Assembly: GCF_900110105.1 (NCBI RefSeq)
Contig: NZ_FOCL01000004.1
Coordinates: 124,001 to 188,000, forward strand
From: Mucilaginibacter gossypiicola
GTDB lineage: Bacteria > Bacteroidota > Bacteroidia > Sphingobacteriales > Sphingobacteriaceae
Reading direction: 5' to 3'
Length of the DNA stretch: 64,000 bases
Below are positions 26,624 through 32,942 of this stretch, one piece after another. A program made the position numbers and the translations under genes. Every line of letters begins with the position of its first letter. The stretch's first letter is position 1. Below the pieces are notes generated by a model. That model searched no databases and was not told where the DNA came from. It saw only the letters and a list, made by a program, of their open reading frames with translations.

Positions 26624-27307
26624 CTACCTGTAATGATAAAAAATGCCCCTGTCAAACGGTGTCCATACGCAGGCAGTTTGGCCGCATGATTTTAGCGCGT
26701 TATTAGCCCAGGTGTTACAGGTATAAAACATATTGTACTTGCGTTTGGCCTCGTAAAAGGCATCATTTTTATCATAGTTGGCATTCGTTTTTATGTTGAT
26801 GATGTTGCCCGCGGCATCTCTTTTAAAACTGTCATCCACAAAAGTTATCAATCGCTTATACTGTTCATTACTGATAATTATTTTTTTGCAGTCGTTGCTT
26901 TCAGGCATGCTTTGATAATAAGTAGCATGAATGGCAGACGTGCTTAATGCAAAGGCTGCTTTAACGGCAGTGCTGAATTTTAAGTCGGCCCAGGTGGGCG
27001 TACTGAGGTAGAAACCTTTATCGCCCCAGCCTATAGCCAAATATTTACCCGTGGTATCCCGGCTTACAGTGTTTTCATAGCTGATCTCCCTGCTCCAATC
27101 AGTAACGGTATTTTTTACCGGAACCACGATATCTGTATGATCGCCATTGGTTAATATATAGATGGCTACATCATTTGAGGTTTCTGCCTCTTTTTTAACA
27201 CTCCAGATGGAAAACAGGAAAGCCGAGAGTAGATAGAGCAGCACAAATGCCACTAAGCCCAGCACGGTTCTTAAAATTACTTTAGCAATTTTTTTAATGG
27301 TTTTCAT
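26624..27307 (-). CDS. DUF2459 / TIGR02117-family membrane protein
   Basis: 227 residues with one N-terminal membrane helix (VILRTVLGLVAFVLLYLLSAF) and a periplasmic domain carrying NGDHTDIVVPV, AIGWGDKGFY and a final CNTWANNALKSCG motif, as in DUF2459. The Cys/His/Asn pattern recalls a cysteine-peptidase-like fold, but the family has no established role. It lies 99 bases downstream of the nucleotidyltransferase pair on the same strand; whether it belongs to that operon is open. Confidence 0.82.
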   Translation of the reverse strand: MKTIKKIAKVILRTVLGLVAFVLLYLLSAFLFSIWSVKKEAETSNDVAIYILTNGDHTDIVVPVKNTVTDWSREISYENTVSRDTTGKYLAIGWGDKGFYLSTPTWADLKFSTAVKAAFALSTSAIHATYYQSMPESNDCKKIIISNEQYKRLITFVDDSFKRDAAGNIINIKTNANYDKNDAFYEAKRKYNMFYTCNTWANNALKSCGQTACVWTPFDRGIFYHYR

Positions 27308-27405
27308 AATTAAGGTTTTTAGGTTTGGTTTACCTTAATTAATACCGGAATTAGCAGAAGGTGACCCTACGTACAGATTAGCCCTTTTATCGAAAGCTAA
27401 GAATC

Positions 27406-28476
27406 CTAATCACCATAAAATTCAGCTCTTATTTGCAATAAAATAGCTTCTGCCTTTTGCAGGTCCGGTTTGTTGGGCAGGGCAGAGGTTCTATATAGTT
27501 CATTGAAGTGCTCCATTTTTTCGTCAACCATTTTCATTAACTCATCAAACTCAAACTCTCCATTGCGGATCTTTAATAGAAAATCTCTGTCGGGCCGGTT
27601 CACAATTACCTGTCCGTATTGCGCTATCTCTCCGGCCATATTAAGCAGGCGAAAAGTGTGCATCATGTTTTTAGCGTCGTAGCTTTTTCCATGCGATAGC
27701 GTGCTTTGATACCGGGCCTCATTTCGCTTAGTTTCCCATTCGCGGTACTCTTTGTATTCTTTACAATAAACCGAATAGCCATCCTTGTTAAAATTCATCA
27801 CCGCCAGGTGCTCCATGTTTTTAGGTATAGAGCTGAGCTGCACATCATCTGCGTCGGCACCTGATACTATTCCTCTGAAGAATGTTCCGGTGTTTAATTG
27901 TTTTTGGTGATATAGCAGATATCCGTCCCTGAAATGATCAAGGCTTACAAGGCCGCATTGCTGCTGTTCAAAATTATTCTCCCGAAGCCAGTCTTTTAAT
28001 GGAATACTGCCATTATTATGGATCACATAGCAAAAATCCAGCACCGATTTCCGCTCTTCATCCATCGGCTTATTGATCTTTTTGTTTAAACCGCGGGCCT
28101 TTTTTATCTGCGAATGTGCGTAGCCTGCAAAAGTGTCCAGGCAAAGTTTTGATAAAAAATCTTCCGGTTTTATCAACTCCATCAGCGGGTGGCGATACTT
28201 AACAAACTGCCCGGGCGTACTTAAAAGCTCCAGTATATTTGGATTGTTTTTGATAAGCAGTTCAAGAAAACGCCTGATCTCAAAATACACCTCATCATTT
28301 GTGTTATTGGCAACCTGATCTGTTTGTGTAAAGCCATAAAGCTGCTTTTGAGGCATGATAAAGATGCCTTTTTTATCCGTATCAGAGCCTTTAACGTTGA
28401 GATTATAAGCAGTGCTCCCGCTGATACAATCAAGCAGGAGCAGTTGCGGGTTTTGTTGCAGATGATCAAAGGTCAT
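27406..28476 (-). CDS. RlaP-type nucleotidyltransferase (second of pair)
   Basis: 356 residues from the ATG at 28476; the longer in-frame extension overlaps the previous gene and is not supported. The nucleotidyltransferase active-site pattern is SGSTAYNLNVKGSDTDKKG (GS...DxD), followed by a helical domain. It resembles the RlaP family (PF10127), predicted RNA-repair nucleotidyltransferases that occur with RNA ligases and Ro/TROVE proteins. Its start codon overlaps the preceding stop (TAATG), and the pair follows rsr and the Y-RNA array on the same strand. The substrate may be the 3' end of damaged tRNA or Y RNA (inference). Confidence 0.85.
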   Translation of the reverse strand: MTFDHLQQNPQLLLLDCISGSTAYNLNVKGSDTDKKGIFIMPQKQLYGFTQTDQVANNTNDEVYFEIRRFLELLIKNNPNILELLSTPGQFVKYRHPLMELIKPEDFLSKLCLDTFAGYAHSQIKKARGLNKKINKPMDEERKSVLDFCYVIHNNGSIPLKDWLRENNFEQQQCGLVSLDHFRDGYLLYHQKQLNTGTFFRGIVSGADADDVQLSSIPKNMEHLAVMNFNKDGYSVYCKEYKEYREWETKRNEARYQSTLSHGKSYDAKNMMHTFRLLNMAGEIAQYGQVIVNRPDRDFLLKIRNGEFEFDELMKMVDEKMEHFNELYRTSALPNKPDLQKAEAILLQIRAEFYGD

Positions 28477-29228
28477 TATAGTATGTGTTTTCTGAACAAT
28501 TGGTTCAATTCGTCTGGTTGCTTTTTTTCGGATGGAAGGAATGGTATCCGCTCTTTGCAATAAGTGAGCGTATCCTGCAGCCATGCCTGTAGCAGCGGTA
28601 CTGGTTTTATCAGTGTCTTTTCATCGGCTGTTTGCTTTTGGACAAGTAAACCATCTACAGCATCCTGGAAACTTAGGTCGGTTACTAAATTCCTTAATTT
28701 ACTAAACTCCATTGGCGGCACTGCTTTAAGGTCAACTATCCAAAGGCAGGCCAGTGCTGATCTTAGTGCATAAAAGTAGCGTTTCAGTTTAACTTCGCCT
28801 CCCTGCAGATCGTCCTGTAAGGTATTAAAAACCAATGACGAATAGTGGTTAGCTGAAGCCCTTGGTGAAAAATATTCCGGCATGATGTTTCTTATCTCAG
28901 TCGCAAAGTCATTTTCTTCCCGGTAAACTATGGGCGATTGTATCCATTCGAACAATGATATGTTTGATTTAAGGAACAGCTTCAGCGCTTTGCGTATGTC
29001 CCAGCCGCGTATATCAAGTACATCATTTATAGGCAGATCGATAAAATCGGGACTATCTGTTATGCCGAGGTAATAGTTTACCGGGCGGGCGTATATAAAA
29101 CGCACATCGAAGTCGCTATCGGGCGAGGCAAAGCCCCAGGCCCGGCTTCCCGATTCGCAGGCATAAAGTATTTTTATGTTTTCGGACTGCTCCAGTTCAA
29201 GCAGTTTTTGTTGTATAGTTTCAGTCAT
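28476..29228 (-). CDS. RlaP-type nucleotidyltransferase (first of pair)
   Basis: 250 residues. ESGSRAWGFASPDSDFDVRFIY is the GS...DxD nucleotidyltransferase core, followed by INDVLDIRGWDIRKALKLFLKSN and LFEWIQSPIVY, which are hallmarks of the RlaP/YcgL-type family. The gene begins 24 bases after the last Y-RNA-like unit and ends in a one-base overlap with a paralogue. Two tandem paralogues imply either a heterodimer or two RNA substrates. A role in RNA end repair is family knowledge plus context, not shown here. Confidence 0.88.
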   Translation of the reverse strand: MTETIQQKLLELEQSENIKILYACESGSRAWGFASPDSDFDVRFIYARPVNYYLGITDSPDFIDLPINDVLDIRGWDIRKALKLFLKSNISLFEWIQSPIVYREENDFATEIRNIMPEYFSPRASANHYSSLVFNTLQDDLQGGEVKLKRYFYALRSALACLWIVDLKAVPPMEFSKLRNLVTDLSFQDAVDGLLVQKQTADEKTLIKPVPLLQAWLQDTLTYCKERIPFLPSEKKQPDELNQLFRKHIL

Positions 29229-29251
29229 TGTTTTTAATGTTAAAAATTAAA

Positions 29252-29359
29252 AATGTAAGAGCAACTGGCAGCAGGTGGATTTCAGGATTCGAACCTGTCT
29301 TCATGTATTGCTACATGTTTCAACCAACGAAGTAACACCCGCTTACGGCATCTTTCATT
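29252..29359 (-). ncRNA. Y-RNA-like RNA, unit 6 (partial tRNA-like insert)
   Basis: 108 bases. The ends pair (AATGAAAGA with TCTTACATT, one mismatch). After the shared 5' element GATGCCGTAAGCGGGTGTTACTTCG, AGCGGGTG pairs with CACCTGCT near the 3' end. The insert holds a hairpin CATGTA-GCAA-TACATG and a T arm (CAGG-TTCGAAT-CCTG), but no D arm. It is the unit nearest the nucleotidyltransferase genes. Confidence 0.7.
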
Positions 29360-29402
29360 ATCTTTTCCCGAAGGAAAAAATGTTTTGTTTAAAAAATCAG
29401 CG

Positions 29403-29478
29403 AATAAAGAGCAATAAACAGTAAGCGTTGTGATTTTGCGTGACAGGCGAAGTAACGCTTGCTAACGGCATCTTTATT
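29403..29478 (-). ncRNA. Y-RNA-like RNA, unit 5 (short form)
   Basis: 76 bases. End stem AATAAAGA / TCTTTATT (8 bp), shared 5' element GATGCCGTTAGCAAGCGTTACTTCG, and inner stem AAGCGTT / AACGCTT. It has only a short loop and lacks any tRNA-like arms. Confidence 0.7.
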
Positions 29479-29516
29479 TCTGATTGCAACAGGTTTAGGT
29501 ATAAGAAACTTTAACA

Positions 29517-29679
29517 AACAACAAGTTAAAGGCAAAAGCTAACAAGTGGTTCAGTCGTCCCATGCTCTAAACTTAATTTCTGAGCTACCTTAGCTTGTGG
29601 CTAAAGGCCGGATTTTTACCGGCGACCCTGGGGTTAAAAAGCGAAGTAATACTTGTTTACGGCACTTTAACCTGTTGTT
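29517..29679 (-). ncRNA. YrlA-like Y RNA, unit 4 (permuted tRNA-like module)
   Basis: 163 bases, the longest unit. The ends pair over 15 bases (AACAACAGGTTAAAG with CTTTAACTTGTTGTT). The inner stem is AACAAGT / ACTTGTT. The insert reads T arm (GCCGG-TAAAAAT-CCGGC), then acceptor stem CTTTAGC-CACAA-GCTAAGG, then D arm TA-GCTC...GAGC-A. The order is that of a tRNA whose ends are joined and whose anticodon arm is opened. The T loop is degenerate (TAAAAAT). Confidence 0.8.
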
Positions 29680-29687
29680 CATTTAAA

Positions 29688-29820
29688 AAATAAGGGCTAC
29701 TGTCAATATGCGCACAGCAAAGCTGTTTCTGCTCTACCCAAACTGAGCTATTCCAGATTACTCTGGAAGCCGGGCTCGAACCGGCGACCCGAAGTAGCGC
29801 ATATCTACGGCACCTTATTT
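29688..29820 (-). ncRNA. YrlA-like Y RNA, unit 3 (best permuted tRNA-like module)
   Basis: 133 bases. End stem AAATAAGG / CCTTATTT (8 bp), inner stem ATATGCGC / GCGCATAT (8 bp). The insert is a near-perfect permuted tRNA body: T arm GCCGG-TTCGAGC-CCGGC, acceptor TTCCAGA-GTAA-TCTGGAA (7 bp closed by a GNRA-type loop), D arm TA-GCTC-AGTTTGGGTA-GAGC-A, then an extra hairpin ACAGC-TTT-GCTGT. This matches what is known of the tRNA-mimic module of bacterial YrlA. Confidence 0.88.
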
Positions 29821-29838
29821 ATTTTCAATATTTAAAAA

Positions 29839-29966
29839 GAAGGGTAATAGGCAATAAGTGCTTGCTTACTCTGCGTTTTAACCATCTTAACTACCCTTAC
29901 GGGGCCGGACTCGAACCGACGCCTCAGTTTTGGAAATCGAAGTAACACTTATAAACGACACCTTCC
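29839..29966 (-). ncRNA. YrlA-like Y RNA, unit 2 (tRNA-like, shortened acceptor)
   Basis: 128 bases. The ends pair (GAAGG / CCTTC); inner stem ATAAGTG / CACTTAT. The insert has a T arm (GTCGG-TTCGAGT-CCGGC), a short acceptor-like stem CCC-GTAA-GGG, and a D-arm-like segment with GG in the loop (GTT...GGTTAAAAC). The tail is T-rich. Confidence 0.78.
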
Positions 29967-29968
29967 TT

Positions 29969-30040
29969 ATAAAGAGCAACAAGCTGCCTGCGTGAATTTT
30001 CATTTTGAGCGAAGTAACGCCAGGCAAACGGCATCTTTAT
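29969..30040 (-). ncRNA. Y-RNA-like RNA, unit 1 (short form)
   Basis: 72 bases, the first unit after rsr. End stem ATAAAGA / TCTTTAT, shared element GATGCCGTTTGCCTGGCGTT, and inner stem GCCTGGCGT / ACGCAGGC (one bulge). It has no tRNA-like insert. It may be equivalent to the short Y RNAs that lack the tRNA module. Confidence 0.7.
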
Positions 30041-30048
30041 TTCTTTAA

Positions 30049-30074
30049 GTGCGGGGATGTTAGTCTCCCCGCAC
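30049..30074 (-). terminator. Strong hairpin between rsr and the RNA array
   Basis: A perfect 9-bp stem GTGCGGGGA / TCCCCGCAC five bases after the rsr stop codon. No T-run follows on the minus strand, so it may be a processing or mRNA-protecting hairpin that lets some transcription continue into the Y-RNA units. Confidence 0.55.
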
Positions 30075-30078
30075 GTTG

Positions 30079-31650
30079 TTATAAATCTATATTGTTAATA
30101 ATGTTCAGCGCCGAGCTTCCGTTTTCAATTGCCGCTAACACATCGAAAACTTTATCACTCCAGCCTGCTATTAAGTACACATCGTTTTGTAATAGCTGCA
30201 ATGGTGTCTGGCCATAGCCCGCCAAATCAAACAGGTACAGTTTTGCCTTTGGTGCAATAGTGTTCTTATATTGTACCCACAGGGTCTGGATCTCGTCCGT
30301 GCTCTTGTTACTGTTCCATAACTGGCAATCGGTAAACAGCATTACCTTATCCATTTGTACGCGGCGGTCAAGCAGGTCTTTGATCACCAGGTAACCATTA
30401 GTTGAGTAACCTACTTCACCTTCGCGGCGGTAAAACTCCTGCACGTTGCCTAAAATGTTACCGCGTGGTACCGTTATGGTTTTCCAAAAGTTACCAAACA
30501 TACCCACCTGCACATTATTACAGCGCGATTGCAGCAACATAGCCAGCATCAGGCCGATATCGTACAGCAACACCTTTGATTTTGCCGATATGGATTTCTG
30601 CATGGAACCGGATACGTCGCAGGCCAGCAACACCCGGGTATTTTCATCAAATCCCCTGATGTTAGCTGCACTTGCCTGTACCGCTTTTTCCAATGCATCC
30701 AGCAGTTCGCCGGTGTAACCTTTGTTACCTGTTATGACTGCTTTGGCTGCCCGTGCAATATTCTGCACCGCCGATGCAGGTGTTATCAACTCGCGGTAAG
30801 CCGCCAGGTAACGAAATGGGAACTGTCTGGCTTTTGCTACCTGTTCGCCATCGGCTAATGTTGCGCACACTTTTTTAAAACGTGCATAGCTTACGCCTGC
30901 TTCCTGTATATTGCGCAGGTTACGCAGTAGGGCCATGTAACCTATTTTACCACTGTCGATCAGTTCTTCCCATTTGGCGCGGAAAGCTATTGCTTTAGCT
31001 TCGGCGCTGTCAAAATTCAGCTGACCAAGGGCCGAGAGTTCTGTTTCCCAGGTGTAGGGCGTTTGCAATTCGTTCGCGGCTATCTTGTTAAAGATCAGCT
31101 GCTGCAAATCATCTTTAGCCCGTGGATGTACCAGAAACAAAGCATCGCGCATTTTAATAGCACCGTCGCGGTTATATTTGGCAAACTGGTATTCGTCAAA
31201 GCGGTTAAACGCCTGTGATAAACCTTTTTGCATTTGTTTTGATAAGCGGTTGAGCCTTTTAGTGCCCTGGCGCTGGTTCAGTGTTTCGTAGCAAGCCAGT
31301 AACTCGGTGATCTCATCGGCACGACCGATAACCCCGTCGGTAACCCGGGCAACCAGATCGTTGCCCGAGTGCAGCTTAGCCAATTCGGTAACCAAAACCA
31401 GTGGTACCGAACGCATATACATTTTGGTACGTGCATAAACCGCCAGTTTACCTACAAATACCGGGTTGCAGTTAACTATTAAGTTGCGCAGGCGCTCCAT
31501 ACGTGCCTGGTCTTTTTCATAAAAGGTGTCGTTTAAGCTCCAGGTAACTACCGTGGTGTACAATTCCATTTCGGCACTCATGGTAAAGGCTTTTGCACCT
31601 TCATGATTTGTCGTTTTGGTTTTTACTTTGCTTAACAGGTTGAATTTCAT
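30079..31650 (-). CDS. rsr: Ro60/Rsr orthologue (TROVE + vWA)
   Basis: 523 residues. The N-terminal ~340 residues are alpha-helical-repeat TROVE domain (SAEMELYTTVVTWSLNDTFYE; FVGKLAVYARTKMYMRSVPLVLVTEL). The C-terminal von Willebrand A domain has a MIDAS site DVSGS followed by MLFTD. Ro60 is a ring protein that binds Y RNAs and misfolded RNA ends; bacterial Rsr works with Y RNA and exoribonucleases such as PNPase. The gene is followed on the same strand by six Y-RNA-like units and two RlaP-type enzymes, and its promoter shares an operator with rtcB. This is a full-length, intact copy. Confidence 0.95.
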   Translation of the reverse strand: MKFNLLSKVKTKTTNHEGAKAFTMSAEMELYTTVVTWSLNDTFYEKDQARMERLRNLIVNCNPVFVGKLAVYARTKMYMRSVPLVLVTELAKLHSGNDLVARVTDGVIGRADEITELLACYETLNQRQGTKRLNRLSKQMQKGLSQAFNRFDEYQFAKYNRDGAIKMRDALFLVHPRAKDDLQQLIFNKIAANELQTPYTWETELSALGQLNFDSAEAKAIAFRAKWEELIDSGKIGYMALLRNLRNIQEAGVSYARFKKVCATLADGEQVAKARQFPFRYLAAYRELITPASAVQNIARAAKAVITGNKGYTGELLDALEKAVQASAANIRGFDENTRVLLACDVSGSMQKSISAKSKVLLYDIGLMLAMLLQSRCNNVQVGMFGNFWKTITVPRGNILGNVQEFYRREGEVGYSTNGYLVIKDLLDRRVQMDKVMLFTDCQLWNSNKSTDEIQTLWVQYKNTIAPKAKLYLFDLAGYGQTPLQLLQNDVYLIAGWSDKVFDVLAAIENGSSALNIINNIDL

Positions 31651-31681
31651 TTTGAACCTCCTTTATTTCGTTTTGTTGATA

Positions 31682-31689
31682 CAAAGGTT
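31682..31689 (-). promoter_or_regulatory. rsr promoter -7 box
   Basis: AACCTTTG on the minus strand (7 of 8 to TAnnTTTG), followed by TATC, exactly five bases from the shared operator. It implies a leader of about 30 bases for rsr. Confidence 0.6.
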
Positions 31690-31694
31690 AGAGG

Positions 31695-31721
31695 CCACTG
31701 CGCAGTGTATTTGCGCAGTGG
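31695..31721. promoter_or_regulatory. Shared RNA-repair operator (rsr copy)
   Basis: Perfect 10-bp inverted repeat CCACTGCGCA (31695-31704) / TGCGCAGTGG (31712-31721) with a 7-base spacer. 23 of 27 bases are identical to the site before rtcB (51610-51636), and both sit five bases from their -7 box. Confidence 0.85.
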
Positions 31722-31744
31722 AAATTATTTTTTATTTTTTTTCT

Positions 31745-31867
31745 GAACCTTGATTCATAGGATTAAAGGATGGACTTGATGCTTTAATGATTTGGAGAAA
31801 TTCGGAAGCTTAAATGTTACTATAGAGTTCTACTCAAGTAATCCTTTAATCCTACGAATCAAGGTTC
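31745..31867. repeat. Long inverted repeat (family E)
   Basis: Left arm 31745-31780 and right arm 31834-31867 share about 34 bases with three mismatches (GAACCTTGATTC.TAGGATTAAAGGAT...). Between them lie about 53 unique bases. It sits in the divergent region between rsr and the tRNA operon and resembles dispersed palindromic elements. No coding frame. Confidence 0.75.
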
Positions 31868-31919
31868 AAATAATTGCTGAAAAATATTTTCATAATTATT
31901 TTTTAATTTAAATATTGTT

Positions 31920-31930
31920 TGTATAATTGC
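31920..31930 (+). promoter_or_regulatory. Candidate promoter of the tRNA operon
   Basis: TTGTTTG...TATAATTGC: TATAAT at 31922-31927 with an upstream AT-rich tract. The start point would be close to the leader-peptide ATG at 31934, so the leader may be translated from a very short 5' end. Confidence 0.5.
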
Positions 31931-31933
31931 ATC

Positions 31934-31993
31934 ATGAAAACAACAATATGTATACAGTGCCCATCACCCATACTGATTTATCAGAGGAGATAG
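31934..31993 (+). CDS. Putative leader peptide of the tRNA operon (19 aa)
   Basis: The frame reads MKTTICIQCPSPILIYQRR. Eight of 19 codons are Ile, Cys or Pro: ATA three times, ATT, TGT, TGC, CCA, CCC. These are exactly the amino acids of the three tRNAs encoded downstream, and ATA is the codon read by the downstream UAU anticodon. The last codons (CAG AGG AGA) contain AGAGGA, which can pair with TCCTCT in the following terminator. Too short for ordinary gene calling; no Shine-Dalgarno is visible. Interpreted as an attenuation leader. Confidence 0.55.
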   Translation: MKTTICIQCPSPILIYQRR

Positions 31994-32028
31994 CTATGTA
32001 TATATAGTAAGTATATAACAACATTAAA

Positions 32029-32062
32029 AAATCCTCTTAGATAAAAACTAAGGGGATTTTTT
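32029..32062 (+). terminator. Attenuator-type terminator before the tRNAs
   Basis: A 12-bp stem AAATCCTCTTAG / CTAAGGGGATTT (one G-T pair), 7-base loop, followed by TTTTTT. It stands between promoter and the first tRNA (seven bases downstream). AGAGGA at 31983-31988 offers a competing 6-bp antiterminator pairing with TCCTCT (32032-32037). Confidence 0.8.
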
Positions 32063-32069
32063 GCTTTAC

Positions 32070-32143
32070 AGGGTAGTATATCAATTGGTCAGATTACCAC
32101 ATTTGGGATGTGGAGGCTCCCGGTTCGAGTCCGGGTTACCCTA
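32070..32143 (+). tRNA. tRNA-Pro (UGG)
   Basis: 74 bases with acceptor AGGGTAG / TTACCCT, D loop containing GG, anticodon stem-loop CCACA-TTTGGGA-TGTGG giving UGG with G37, and T arm CCCGG-TTCGAGT-CCGGG. No encoded CCA. The first pair is A-T where bacterial tRNA-Pro normally has C1-G72, and the D stem has a mismatch, so it is a divergent tRNA-Pro. Confidence 0.85.
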
Positions 32144-32156
32144 CTGATTTACAGCT

Positions 32157-32229
32157 GGAAATATAGCTCAATGGTAAGAGCAGCACCCTTATACGGTGTC
32201 GGTTAAAGGTTCAAGTCCTTTTATTTCCA
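32157..32229 (+). tRNA. tRNA-Ile (UAU)
   Basis: 73 bases: acceptor GGAAATA / TATTTCC, D arm GCTC...GAGC, anticodon stem GCACC / GGTGT with loop CTTATAC (anticodon UAU, reads AUA), T arm AAAGG-TTCAAGT-CCTTT. A genuine UAU anticodon is rare in bacteria, which usually read AUA with a lysidine-modified CAU tRNA. No encoded CCA. Confidence 0.88.
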
Positions 32230-32235
32230 CAATAT

Positions 32236-32309
32236 GGCCGGTTGCCCGAGTGGTTCAAGGGAGTCCTCTGCAAAAGGAATGTTCGCAAGTTCGAATCTTG
32301 TACCGGCCT
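32236..32309 (+). tRNA. tRNA-Cys (GCA)
   Basis: 74 bases: acceptor GGCCGGT / ACCGGCC with discriminator U73 (a known CysRS identity base), anticodon loop CTGCAAA (GCA), T arm GCAAG-TTCGAAT-CTTGT. The first anticodon-stem pair is mismatched. It is followed by TCTCTTTTTT, which may end the transcript. Confidence 0.85.
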
Positions 32310-32752
32310 CTCTTTTTTGGGTGACGTAATTGTATTTGCGTCTGTATCTATTTTCTATGATTCCATCCCCGAATCATGGCTGGTAAAATATTTTATTTAT
32401 TATTTAATAAGTATTGTTTTGGTATTTTTGTGGTTTGCTGTGTAATTAAGTGCCTCGATGTATCTGTAATAAAGTAAACCCGCGGTTGGCTAACAGTTTT
32501 CACTGCTTTTCTTCGATTATAGTGTAACGATAGGAAGTATTTTATGTAAATAATTATAAATTAATGATTTACTGTTTTTATTTGGATTTATTCTAAATAA
32601 GGTATTTCTTTGTACATGAATTTTCATCGATTACTTCTATGAATCCCTTGTTTGAAATAAAAGTATTGCATTTTTTTACCGGCGTAAGCTGTTTATTCTG
32701 CTCCCTGCTTTTTTCTGGTTCAACAAATGAAACCCCTGTCAACCTAAATCAA
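32310..32752. other. Intergenic, AT-rich
   Basis: Region between the tRNA operon and the TonB receptor leader. A short frame at 32639-32821 has a hydrophobic stretch but runs into the repeated leader element, so I do not call it a gene. Nothing else supported. Confidence 0.4.
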
Positions 32753-32808
32753 CCCGGTGCTCGTCGCCAAACTTTATACCGGGCAGCAATTAACCGATCC
32801 TTTAATCT
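32753..32808 (+). repeat. Structured leader element, copy A
   Basis: CCCGGT (32753-32758) pairs with ACCGGG (32778-32783) around a conserved loop GTCGCCAAACTT, followed by TTAACCGATCCTTTAATCT. It is followed 15 bases later by a 22-codon frame at 32823 (MDKPQRYSF...), possibly the remnant of an older downstream gene. Confidence 0.6.
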
Positions 32809-32942
32809 TTTTACTTATTAAAATGGATAAGCCCCAACGCTACAGTTTTACCTATTTCAGTTTATTTATAACGATTGATAAAATGTGTTAGTGGGTAATG
32901 AGAGGAAAATCAGGTGAGGTATCGCCTGAAAATTAAAAAAGC

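Noticed and set aside
29700..29820. Ordinary tRNA gene in the Y-RNA array
   Set aside because: T arm precedes the acceptor and D arm and no anticodon arm exists, so it is not a normal tRNA gene.
29228..30079. Interpretation of the repeated TGCCGT...ACTTCG motif as a CRISPR array
   Set aside because: Spacing is irregular (72-163 bases), the repeats are degenerate, and the paired stems and tRNA-like arms show structured RNAs.
32242..32445. 67-residue frame starting inside the tRNA-Cys gene
   Set aside because: It is read through the tRNA; the tRNA structure with U73 and GCA explains the sequence.
32639..32821. 60-residue frame with a hydrophobic stretch before the TonB receptor
   Set aside because: Its C-terminal third is the repeated leader element, and the second copy of the element does not keep the frame.
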